10,158 nucleotides of DNA from Candidatus Falkowiibacteriota bacterium (GTDB lineage Bacteria > Patescibacteriota > Patescibacteriia > Patescibacteriales > WJLG01). How positions within the stretch are numbered: position 1 is the stretch's first letter; each line of letters begins with the position of its first letter. The position numbers and the translations under genes were made by a program. The stretch is from NCBI GenBank assembly GCA_014728685.1, contig WJLG01000106.1, positions 1 to 10,158 on the forward strand. The letters are read 5' to 3'. Below, in pieces: positions 1 to 5,524 of this stretch. The notes under the pieces are model-generated. The model made no database searches. It saw nothing but the letters and a program-made list of their open reading frames with translations, and had not been told where the DNA came from.

Positions 1-1
1 G

Positions 2-106
2 GTGGAATTCGATATGACCGGATATCTAAGAACCAAGTACGATCAGGCCAGAGGCCATTTGCGCAAGATCGAGCAGATTAACTATGAGGTTAACATCAGG
101 CAGTAA
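2..106 (+). CDS. C-terminal end of an unidentified protein (partial)
   Basis: The frame is open from the window edge to a TAA at 104-106 and gives 34 residues, starting VEFDMTGYL and ending NYEVNIRQ. The tail is hydrophilic and rich in charged residues (TKYDQARGHLRKIEQ), as in a helix or coiled-coil end; no catalytic motif is visible. It is on the + strand and is followed after 23 nt by a strong hairpin, which fits the end of a transcription unit. The piece is too short to assign a family. That it is coding at all is inferred from the open frame at the edge and the hairpin just after its stop. Confidence 0.5.
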   Translation: MEFDMTGYLRTKYDQARGHLRKIEQINYEVNIRQ

Positions 107-129
107 TATCATATTCTTAATTTCATATA

Positions 130-163
130 AAAATAGCATTTACTTTCAAGTAAATGCTATTTT
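130..163 (+). terminator. Perfect 16-bp hairpin after the first gene
   Basis: Arms 130-145 and 148-163 are exact reverse complements with only TC between them. The right arm ends in TTTT and AT-rich sequence follows, so it can serve as an intrinsic terminator for the gene ending at 106. The left arm begins with AAAA, so it could also stop transcripts from the other side. The stem is AT-rich rather than GC-rich, which makes termination strength uncertain. Confidence 0.6.
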
Positions 164-204
164 AAATATTAAATTTCAGGGCTTGCCTCTGGCAGCTTTC
201 GCAT

Positions 205-244
205 AAAAAAAGAGGGCCCGGAAGTTATTTCTAACTTGGGGCCC
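205..244 (-). terminator. Intrinsic terminator of the minus-strand secreted-protein gene
   Basis: GGGCCC at 214-219 pairs with GGGCCC at 239-244, and AAGTTA at 222-227 pairs with TAACTT at 232-237 around a TTTC tetraloop. A small internal loop separates the two helices. On the minus strand the hairpin is followed by seven T residues (the A-run at 205-211). It lies 33 nt beyond the stop codon of the 277-858 gene. Confidence 0.85.
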
Positions 245-276
245 AAAAGGTAGGAAGAAAGGAGGGAATGGTGGAA

Positions 277-858
277 CTATTCGCCGTTTTCGACGAAATC
301 GTCATCTGTGGTGATGGTGATGATCTCGCCATCTTGAGGGTCCATGTCCAGGATGTCCTGGACAAAAGTCTCGGTGACCGGTCCTTTGAAGCCGTGCTTG
401 CGAGCATTGTCTTCGAGTTCAGACCGGATGTGATCACGCATCGAAAGCCGATTTCGCTCTTCGATCCGCGCTTGCCGGGTGGCGAGCGCGTTTTTGCTTT
501 TCTGGCTGGCTTTTTTCAAAGCCAGCGAAACAGCAAAGTGCTTGGAGACGACCATCTCCAAGCTTCCAGCATAATAGGCTTTGACCATCTTGCAGATGGT
601 CGGGAAGCGAAAGCTTTCCGAGGTCGGAGCATAGAGCTCCGATACGAGCGCGTCCGCTTCAGCTTCTTCGCCGACCAAGTGCCCACAATTGAGCACGGTC
701 TTTGCCACTGCCGACAACGCCTCAGCGTTGTCTTCGATGGCCCGATCCTTGGTCGCCGGGTAGGCAACCATTTCAAGACTCATCGGCTCAATCTCTTGAG
801 CATTAGCATTCCCGATGAAGGCGAGGTAAGCAACCGCTACAATTGTAAGTGTACGCAT
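277..858 (-). CDS. Small secreted protein of unknown function (193 aa)
   Basis: I do not recognise this protein. The ATG at 856-858 is chosen because AAAGGAG (871-865 on this strand) lies 6 nt upstream; an in-frame ATG 19 codons earlier has no such site. Residues 1-20 look like a signal peptide: one Arg at position 2, a hydrophobic stretch (LTIVAVAYLAFIG) and an ANA-type cleavage site before QEIEP. The mature part is about 173 residues, highly charged and probably helical, with only two cysteines (C58, C89) that could form a disulfide after export. SLEMV occurs twice (27-31 and 99-103), and the C-terminus is acidic (ITTDDDFVENGE). The gene has its own promoter and terminator and no co-directional neighbour. 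It is far GC-richer than its surroundings (421-480 is about 58% G+C, against about 17% for 1081-1140), which suggests transfer. It overlaps a + strand open frame of similar length; the minus strand is preferred for its signals and more natural composition. Confidence 0.75.
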   Translation of the reverse strand: MRTLTIVAVAYLAFIGNANAQEIEPMSLEMVAYPATKDRAIEDNAEALSAVAKTVLNCGHLVGEEAEADALVSELYAPTSESFRFPTICKMVKAYYAGSLEMVVSKHFAVSLALKKASQKSKNALATRQARIEERNRLSMRDHIRSELEDNARKHGFKGPVTETFVQDILDMDPQDGEIITITTDDDFVENGE

Positions 859-864
859 GGCGTA

Positions 865-871
865 CTCCTTT
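865..871 (-). promoter_or_regulatory. Shine-Dalgarno site AAAGGAG
   Basis: Seven bases complementary to the 16S rRNA tail, 6 nt before the ATG at 858. This site decides the start codon. It is notable because most other genes in the window lack a recognisable Shine-Dalgarno. Just upstream in the transcript, a 7-bp hairpin (878-884 with 887-893, GCCCTTT/AAAGGGC) could shape the leader. Confidence 0.8.
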
Positions 872-932
872 CTGTTTGCCCTTTTTAAAGGGCTTGGTTT
901 TGTTGGAAAGAACATTCTTATTTTCTGATTAC

Positions 933-961
933 ACTATAGCATATTTTGAAAGATTTGTCAA
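933..961 (-). promoter_or_regulatory. Sigma-70-type promoter of the secreted-protein gene
   Basis: On the minus strand TTGACA (961-956) is followed by 17 nt and TATAGT (938-933). This is a near-consensus vegetative promoter. The predicted start is near 926, giving a leader of about 68 nt before the ATG at 858. Confidence 0.8.
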
Positions 962-1018
962 TGAATATGCCGGAGTATGATCAGCCAATAAGCTATTTTT
1001 GTCAATGTTTAAGGGATT

Positions 1019-1044
1019 TATATGAGTTTGCCAATTCTCATATA
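1019..1044. repeat. 8-bp inverted repeat, possible operator
   Basis: TATATGAG (1019-1026) and CTCATATA (1037-1044) are exact reverse complements around a 10-nt spacer. The element lies just downstream of the -10 box of the upstream minus-strand promoter (1065-1093). It could be an operator for a dimeric regulator or a hairpin in the leader. No regulator gene is visible nearby, so this is a structural observation with an inferred role. Confidence 0.4.
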
Positions 1045-1064
1045 TCTTTTATTTTTCTATCTTA

Positions 1065-1093
1065 ATTATAGCATAAAATAGTAAAAAAGTCAA
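1065..1093 (-). promoter_or_regulatory. Second, upstream minus-strand promoter
   Basis: On the minus strand TTGACT (1093-1088), 17 nt, then TATAAT (1070-1065). Transcription would start near 1058 and run through the inverted repeat 1019-1044 and the second promoter into the secreted-protein gene, adding about 130 nt of leader. No credible gene lies between the two promoters. Confidence 0.65.
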
Positions 1094-1100
1094 TATAGAA

Positions 1101-1129
1101 TTGACATTTTTCATCAAAATAACTCTAAT
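1101..1129 (+). promoter_or_regulatory. Upstream promoter of the permease operon
   Basis: TTGACA (1101-1106), 17 nt, TCTAAT (1124-1129). Its -35 box sits 8 nt from the -35 box of the minus-strand promoter at 1088-1093, so the two are back to back and divergent. The start would be near 1136. Confidence 0.55.
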
Positions 1130-1147
1130 ATTAAATAATTAAGACAT

Positions 1148-1176
1148 TAGGCAAGTCTCTTGTTTTTTGGTATAAT
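1148..1176 (+). promoter_or_regulatory. Proximal promoter of the permease operon (extended -10)
   Basis: TAGGCA (1148-1153), 17 nt, then TATAAT (1171-1176) preceded by TGG, an extended -10. The predicted start near 1183 gives a leader of only about 24 nt before the ATG at 1207, with no Shine-Dalgarno in it. Confidence 0.75.
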
Positions 1177-1206
1177 AAAAACATATAAAATCATTATATA
1201 GCTATC

Positions 1207-2340
1207 ATGTCGAAGAATTATATTTATGCGGTGGCTACTTTGATCGGCACCATTATCGGCGCCGGTATTTTTTCAGTACCATTGGTCACAAGCAAGGCCG
1301 GATTGATCCCTTTTTATTTTCTCTTAGCAGCTTTGGTATTCATCCAATATTACTTGCATCAGATGTATGCCGAAGTCGTGCTTTCGACCAAGACCGAACA
1401 CAGGATCCCGGGTTATACCGAGATCTATGCCGGCAAAAAGTACAAAAAGATCGTTTCCGTCATCTGCTTTCTTGGAGGCTTTGGCGCTTTATTGGCCTAC
1501 ATAATCCTGGGCGGTATTTTCCTTCATGGTCTTTTGGGGCCTTTTTTCGGCGGTACGGAATTCATTTATACTATGATCATGTTCTCGATCGGCAGCATCA
1601 TAGTGCTTTTCGGCATCAAAACGATCGCCTGCTTTGAAATGTTCATGACCGCTTTTTTGCTCCTGGTCGTCGCCCTTATCACCTTGCAGAGCATCGGCTA
1701 TATCGATGTGGGCAATTACACGGCTATCAATTGGAAATACAGCCTGCTTCCTTATGGCTTGGTTTTCTTTTCCGTAGGCGGACAGACCGCTATTCCCGAG
1801 CTTTGCCGTTTATTAAAAAAAGAAAAAAAGAAATTAAAAAGCGCCATCTTTTGGGGCACGGCCATACCGGCTATTATCACTGTCATCTTTGTCACAGTGA
1901 TCGTGGGCGTGACCGGCACCAAGACATCGCCGGATACTTTGGTAGGCTTGAAGCAGGTTCTGCCTAACGGAGTTATATTTTTTGCCATGACTTTCGGCTT
2001 CTTGAGCGTAATGACCTCATACCTTTCTTATTCCCAGGCTGTCAGGGAGATATTTTGGTGGGATTTTAAATTCAATAAATATTTGGCCTGGGTGATAGCC
2101 AGTGTAATACCGGCCGGCTTGTATGTTTTGGGAGTCCACAACCTTACCAAGGTGGTTGGCATAACCGGATCCATAACCGGCGGGATGATAGGCGTGATAG
2201 TTATTTACCTATCTTTTATAACTCAAACCAAGGGCCAGCAAAGATCGGTCATCAAAACCGGTCTGAAAAAAGGCTCGGCCTTGGCGCTGGCTTGTCTTTT
2301 TATCCTCGGGTTGCTATATAGTTTGATAGAAGCATTATGA
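1207..2340 (+). CDS. Aromatic-type amino acid permease (APC superfamily)
   Basis: This is probably a proton- or cation-coupled amino acid importer in the cytoplasmic membrane. The 377 residues contain about 11 hydrophobic segments (roughly 8-26, 33-52, 84-107, 118-138, 141-163, 180-195, 213-235, 247-265, 283-303, 313-335, 350-370). The first carries GTIIGAGIFSVP (14-25), the substrate- and ion-binding loop typical of the APC superfamily. FFSVGGQTAIPEL near 187-199, followed by a very basic loop (RLLKKEKKKLKS), matches the tryptophan/tyrosine permease (HAAAP) and SLC38-like branch. The length is slightly short for the family (about 400). The start follows a strong extended -10 promoter; no Shine-Dalgarno is seen. 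The stop overlaps the next gene's start as ATGA, so the two are probably translationally coupled. Family assignment is fairly secure; the transported amino acid is unknown. Confidence 0.85.
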   Translation: MSKNYIYAVATLIGTIIGAGIFSVPLVTSKAGLIPFYFLLAALVFIQYYLHQMYAEVVLSTKTEHRIPGYTEIYAGKKYKKIVSVICFLGGFGALLAYIILGGIFLHGLLGPFFGGTEFIYTMIMFSIGSIIVLFGIKTIACFEMFMTAFLLLVVALITLQSIGYIDVGNYTAINWKYSLLPYGLVFFSVGGQTAIPELCRLLKKEKKKLKSAIFWGTAIPAIITVIFVTVIVGVTGTKTSPDTLVGLKQVLPNGVIFFAMTFGFLSVMTSYLSYSQAVREIFWWDFKFNKYLAWVIASVIPAGLYVLGVHNLTKVVGITGSITGGMIGVIVIYLSFITQTKGQQRSVIKTGLKKGSALALACLFILGLLYSLIEAL

Positions 2341-3338
2341 TCTTCTTCATAGACATTCTATCCGTTTTGGCGATATCAGCAGTGTTTATTCTTATTGCCA
2401 GGAAATTCCATTTTTCCGAAGTGATCGGCTTGATAGCCGCCGGCGTTTTTTTGTCGATCCTGCCCTTGAAAGATGTTTTTTTAAGAAGCGATAGGGAGTA
2501 TTTGGAAGTTCTTTCCTCAGTCGGTCTGTACACCTTGATGTTTCTTTCCGGCTTTGAGGTTTCTTGGTCAATGCTGGCCAAGCAGAGGAAGAATTCAGTG
2601 ATCCTGACGCTTTCGACCATGGTCGTTTCTTTGATTTTGGGTTTTGTGGTTTTGCGCTTATTGGGATTTTCTACAGCCGCGTCTTTGATAATGGGCATTT
2701 GTTTCGGCATAACAGCCGAAGCCACTAAGGCTAAAGTTTTGATAGAGCTTAAAAAGATCAAGTCCAAACTGGGATCTCTTCTGATAGACTCCGGAATTAT
2801 AAATGACATCATTGGAGTATTGGCCTTGGTTTTTATTTCGTATTTTTTTGCCAATAATTTTTCTTTGAACGAGGTATGGAATTTGGTGGGAATAATATTT
2901 TCATTTTTGCTCGGTATTATGGCCCATATCTTTTTTGATCGGCATAATTTCAAGATGAAAATGCTGGAAAAGATCCTTTTTTATACGATAGTGCCGTTCT
3001 TTTTCGTGAACATCGGGCTCAACTTCAATATCTTTGATTTTGTATTCGATTATAAGTTATTTATATTTATTTTTTTGGCTAGCGCCTCCGGCCAAATCTT
3101 AGGAGTGCTATTGATCAAAAAGTTGATCAATATCGATCTTAAGCAGGCCTGGCTGGTGGGCTGGGGCATGAACAGCAAGGGAGCGGTCGAGCTGGCCATT
3201 GCTTATGTTGCTTATCGAGCCGGAATAATCCCTTCCAGCCTGTATTCGATCCTGGTGGCGGTGGCTTTGATCTCGACCATTATTTTTCAAATAATTATTT
3301 TTAAAATGGTGAGAAAAAATCCCAGAGTGATGAATTAA
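2337..3338 (+). CDS. Cation:proton antiporter, CPA (Na+/H+ exchanger / Kef-like) family
   Basis: A membrane antiporter that would exchange Na+ or K+ for protons, serving pH and salt balance. The 333 residues are almost wholly hydrophobic, with about 10-11 membrane segments. Family marks are the TM4 region GITAEAT (124-130), an Asn-Asp pair at N156-D157 in IINDIIG (where CPA2 antiporters usually carry Asp-Asp), FFFVNIGLNF (221-230), equivalent to the FF..(V/I)G motif of Kef/NapA-type proteins, and GWGMNSKGAVEL (275-286), equivalent to the R/KG-E motif. It has no C-terminal TrkA-N or KTN nucleotide-binding domain, so it is the bare transporter form. ATG 2337 overlaps the permease stop by four bases and has no Shine-Dalgarno, so re-initiation is likely. 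Co-expression with a probably ion-coupled permease suggests ion-gradient upkeep, but that is inference. Confidence 0.87.
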   Translation: MIFFIDILSVLAISAVFILIARKFHFSEVIGLIAAGVFLSILPLKDVFLRSDREYLEVLSSVGLYTLMFLSGFEVSWSMLAKQRKNSVILTLSTMVVSLILGFVVLRLLGFSTAASLIMGICFGITAEATKAKVLIELKKIKSKLGSLLIDSGIINDIIGVLALVFISYFFANNFSLNEVWNLVGIIFSFLLGIMAHIFFDRHNFKMKMLEKILFYTIVPFFFVNIGLNFNIFDFVFDYKLFIFIFLASASGQILGVLLIKKLINIDLKQAWLVGWGMNSKGAVELAIAYVAYRAGIIPSSLYSILVAVALISTIIFQIIIFKMVRKNPRVMN

Positions 3339-3375
3339 AATTTAAAATATCGGCTTAAGCCATCAAAATTGAATT

Positions 3376-3867
3376 ATGAAAATAGCGATCATATCGGACA
3401 TTCATGATAATTTGGTCAATCTGAAAAAATTTTTATTGTGGACTCATGATAATAAGGCGGAAAGCATTATCTGCTGCGGCGATCTGACCAATAGCGAAAC
3501 ATTGAATGTTTTGGCAAGCGGTTTTGACGGCTCGATCTATTTGGCTAAAGGCAATATGGAGCTTTATAGTGAGAAAGACTTGGAAAGATATGATAATATT
3601 GAACATGGTGGCAAGCAAGCTTGTTTTAAGATAGATGAGACGATGTTCGGGCTCTGCCACGAACCTTTGTATATTGATAAGATCTTAAAGAACGATAAAC
3701 CCGCGATCATATTCTATGGGCATACGCACAAGCCCTGGATAGAAGAAAGAAACGGGATCAAAGTCGTAAATCCCGGTACATTGGGCGGTATGTTTTCTCG
3801 AGCGACCTTTGCTGTCTGGGATACTGATAAAAAGGGATTGGAATTAAAAATCTTAGACTTAATATAA
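3376..3867 (+). CDS. YfcE/MJ0936-type metallophosphoesterase
   Basis: A cytosolic metal-dependent phosphodiesterase or phosphatase of the small calcineurin-like group (163 aa, normal for the family). The full di-metal site is visible: D8 and H10 (SDIHDN), D36 (GD), N60 (GN), H95, and H116/H118 in GHTH (115-118), followed by the usual NPGT (132-135). After GN the sequence reads ME where CD or ND is common; this changes no metal ligand. Relatives hydrolyse model phosphodiesters in vitro and their natural substrates are unclear, so none is proposed. The gene begins 37 nt after the antiporter with no clear promoter between them, and ends 4 nt before the next phosphatase gene. Co-transcription with that gene is very likely, with the upstream pair probable. 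No Shine-Dalgarno precedes the ATG. Confidence 0.9.
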   Translation: MKIAIISDIHDNLVNLKKFLLWTHDNKAESIICCGDLTNSETLNVLASGFDGSIYLAKGNMELYSEKDLERYDNIEHGGKQACFKIDETMFGLCHEPLYIDKILKNDKPAIIFYGHTHKPWIEERNGIKVVNPGTLGGMFSRATFAVWDTDKKGLELKILDLI

Positions 3868-3871
3868 TAGT

Positions 3872-4648
3872 ATGGATAAAAAAATAAAAAAAGTAGCCAT
3901 AGACGCTACCATGGAAGCAGGTGAACTGCTCCTGAAAAAATTCAAGACTTTCTCCAGAAAAGAAATGGTCTTGAAGACCAAGCGCGACCTGGTCACCAAG
4001 GCTGATCTGGAATCCGAAAAGGCTATCATAAAAAGGATCAAAAAAGAATTTCCCGATCATGCAATTTTGGCCGAGGAGTCCGGAAAAAATAAAAAGAAAT
4101 CGGATTATCTATGGATAATCGATCCGCTGGATGGTACGACCAATTTTTCCATGCACAATCCGCTCTGGGGAGTATCCATTGCCGTGGCCTATAAGAATAA
4201 AGTGGTTTTTGCCGTTGTGAATGCTCCGTATCTGCATGAAATGTATATTGCCGAAGAAGGGCAAGGCGCGCAAATGAATAGCCAGGATATTATGGTCTCG
4301 AAGATCAAGCCGGAAAAGGTTCTAAATACTTATTGCCATGGCTCCAAAGACAAAGATATAAAAAGAGCGGTAAAATATTATGTAAGACAGAAAATGAACG
4401 GTTTTGACTGCCGACAGCTGGGAGCCGCTTCCTTGGAATTGGCTTTTGTGGCCGCCGGTCGGATCGAGTCGATCGCCATACCCGGAGCTAATTCTTGGGA
4501 CGTGGCCGCCGGTATCTTGATAGTCAGAGAAGCAGGCGGCGAGGTGACAGACTTCAAAGGCAAGGACTGGAATTTGGAAACAGGAGATATGGTGGCCTCC
4601 AATGGAAGGGTACATGATGATCTGGTGAATATTTTGAAAAACATTTGA
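3872..4648 (+). CDS. Inositol monophosphatase (SuhB/IMPase) family phosphatase
   Basis: A cytosolic Mg2+-dependent, Li+-sensitive-type sugar phosphatase fold. The 258 residues match the family's usual length and carry the complete metal site: LAEES (66-70, Glu 68/69), IDPLDGTT (83-90, Asp 84 and Asp 87) and SWDVAAG (208-214, Asp 210). Members dephosphorylate inositol-1-phosphate, fructose-1,6-bisphosphate, NADP or 3'-phosphoadenosine phosphate. Sequence alone does not separate these, so the substrate is open. It follows the metallophosphoesterase by 4 nt and probably shares its mRNA. The TGA stop (4646-4648) lies inside the -35 box (4645-4650) of the first non-coding RNA promoter. No terminator intervenes, so read-through would attach that RNA to the 3' end of this message. 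Confidence 0.92.
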   Translation: MDKKIKKVAIDATMEAGELLLKKFKTFSRKEMVLKTKRDLVTKADLESEKAIIKRIKKEFPDHAILAEESGKNKKKSDYLWIIDPLDGTTNFSMHNPLWGVSIAVAYKNKVVFAVVNAPYLHEMYIAEEGQGAQMNSQDIMVSKIKPEKVLNTYCHGSKDKDIKRAVKYYVRQKMNGFDCRQLGAASLELAFVAAGRIESIAIPGANSWDVAAGILIVREAGGEVTDFKGKDWNLETGDMVASNGRVHDDLVNILKNI

Positions 4649-4673
4649 CAAACATTAGCAAATAATATAGTAT
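4645..4673 (+). promoter_or_regulatory. Promoter of intergenic RNA 1
   Basis: TTGACA (4645-4650), 17 nt, TAGTAT (4668-4673), with TATATA alternatives just downstream. The -35 box overlaps the stop codon of the phosphatase gene. The predicted start is near 4680. Confidence 0.65.
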
Positions 4674-4679
4674 ATATAC

Positions 4680-5046
4680 ATAATCGATCACCTTAAAAGA
4701 AAGGGGGAGGGAACTTGCTTCAAATAAGCTTGTTCTTCCAGAGGCTAATACTTCGTCCTTTCAATCTGGTCGCTTTTCGGTTGGTCCCAATGAGCGATCA
4801 GGTGGCTGGAGCGGAAGTAAGCGTGTTTCCGCTCAAGTTTGAACATTGTCGGACACATGAACCAATAGGGGGACTCTAAATCCCTTACATGACGGGACAT
4901 AGGGGCAAATACGAATAAAAACAAAAACGTTTTTGCCCCGCACGGTCGATGTGACTTTCTTTGAAGAAAGAAATAAAGGAATAGTTTTCCTTTTAGTACG
5001 AGGTTTTTCTGATGCTAAGCAAGCAGATGGAAAAACCTCTTTTTTA
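4680..5046 (+). ncRNA. Structured intergenic RNA 1, family unknown (about 367 nt)
   Basis: The unit is bounded by a promoter and a strong terminator and contains no convincing gene. Stems visible by eye: GAAC-TT-GCTT (4711-4720) with AAGC-TT-GTTC (4726-4735) around a symmetric TT/TT internal loop; an 11-bp helix 4764-4774/4793-4803 with two G-U pairs and a nested TTG/CAA; GAGCGGAA (4809-4816) with TTCCGCTC (4827-4834); GGGGCAAA (4902-4909) with TTTGCCCC (4932-4939), the latter competing with a CAAAAA/TTTTTG hairpin at 4922-4935; CTTTCTT/AAGAAAG (4955-4970); AAAGGAA/TTCCTTT (4975-4993). The size suits tmRNA or RNase P RNA, but GGTTTCGAC and a T-loop (tmRNA) and GAGGAAAGTCC (RNase P) are absent. 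It could instead be a long 3' UTR of the phosphatase mRNA or a regulatory RNA. Confidence 0.6.
5000..5045 (+). terminator. Intrinsic terminator of RNA 1
   Basis: GAGGTTTTTC (5000-5009) pairs perfectly with GAAAAACCTC (5030-5039) around a 20-nt loop and is followed by six T residues (5040-5045). It would end RNA 1 and any read-through from the phosphatase operon. Confidence 0.85.
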
Positions 5047-5109
5047 TTATAAAAGTAGCTTATATTAGATAACTTATTTTGGTATAAGAGTAAAATATAG
5101 AAGACGGGG

Positions 5110-5138
5110 TTGACAAATATTTTGATATATGATATAAA
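5110..5138 (+). promoter_or_regulatory. Promoter of intergenic RNA 2
   Basis: TTGACA (5110-5115), 17 nt, TATAAA (5133-5138). The bases ATGA immediately precede the -10 box, exactly as in the RNA 3 promoter. The predicted start is near 5145. Confidence 0.8.
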
Positions 5139-5144
5139 AAGGAT

Positions 5145-5509
5145 AATGAACATTAAAGAGCAGAGTTGAGACGCACACGCATTTTGCACGCATGAATATA
5201 TTGCGCGCAATAATGCGTTTAAGCATTATCTTTTCTCCCACCCATTTTAGGGTGAAGAGCTTCTGTTTTTCGCTTTTTTGGACATGTCTTCTGTTGAGAG
5301 GGAAAGACAGCTTGAGCTAAGTATAGCCAAGCATCCAAAAAGCGACCGCGGGAAGATGTACCCGCCCACAGAAGCTAACCGGAGGTTGAGGCAGGCCTTG
5401 ACATTAAAACCAGGCTGACTATTGGCCTGCCTCCCTCCACTTTTTTCAGGGAGGAATTTCCTCCTGTAAAAGCCCGAGATACTACATGTGTCTCGGGCTC
5501 TTTTCTTTT
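5145..5509 (+). ncRNA. Structured intergenic RNA 2, multi-branched (about 365 nt)
   Basis: Promoter and terminator frame a region with a coherent fold. A 9-bp helix AGCTTCTGT (5258-5266)/ACAGAAGCT (5368-5376) closes a domain. Inside it an 11-bp helix (5271-5282/5334-5344, one bulged T) holds two hairpins: TGTCTT/AAGACA (5285-5290/5304-5309), and GCTTG-A-GCTA with TAGC-CAAGC (5310-5332). A third hairpin GCGGG/CCCGC (5348-5365) follows. Then comes a 15-bp helix GGAGG-TT-GAGGCAGGCC with GGCCTGCCTC-CCTCC (5381-5397/5424-5438), a second GGAGG/CCTCC hairpin (5450-5464) and the terminator. The 5' part has CACCC/GGGTG (5239-5254) and two mutually exclusive pairings of 5210-5218. GCTTGAGC, AAGATG and ACAGAAG occur in the same order as in the 3' half of bacterial RNase P RNA, but GAGGAAAGTCC and GGCTTA are missing, so I do not call it rnpB. 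Confidence 0.72.
5471..5509 (+). terminator. Intrinsic terminator of RNA 2
   Basis: AGCCCGAGA (5471-5479) pairs perfectly with TCTCGGGCT (5491-5499) around an 11-nt loop, followed by TCTTTTCTTTT. Confidence 0.88.
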
Positions 5510-5524
5510 GAAAAGAATTATCTA

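Noticed and set aside
268..888. 206-codon + strand open frame opposite the secreted-protein gene, with AAGGAGG just before it
   Set aside because: Its ATG is only 2 nt from the purine run, it has no promoter, and the predicted protein has a shadow-like composition. The minus strand has promoter, well-spaced Shine-Dalgarno, signal peptide and terminator.
1142..1170. AGAC/GTCT mini-hairpin followed by a T-run upstream of the permease, resembling an attenuator
   Set aside because: Only a 4-bp stem, too weak to support a terminator call.
2300..2953. 217-codon minus-strand open frame
   Set aside because: Lies wholly opposite the permease end and the antiporter, which have clear family motifs. 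The product is a low-complexity K/T/I-rich shadow.
3352..3361. 10-bp palindrome GGCTTAAGCC between the antiporter and metallophosphoesterase genes
   Set aside because: Too short for a terminator, no T-run, and a chance palindrome of this size is plausible.
4715..4879. 54-codon TTG-start frame after a G-rich run (GGGGGAGGG) inside RNA 1; a second overlapping frame (4684-4842) is also open
   Set aside because: TTG start with poor spacing, no recognisable domain, two frames open at once, and the region is dominated by complementary arms, so structured RNA is the better explanation.
4871..4885. tRNA-like anticodon stem-loop (loop CTCTAAA) in RNA 1
   Set aside because: No acceptor stem, D-arm or T-arm can be drawn around it.
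5146..5169. Seven-codon reading frame (MNIKEQS) at the 5' end of RNA 2 preceded by AAGGA
   Set aside because: The purine run lies upstream of the predicted transcription start, and such short frames arise by chance.
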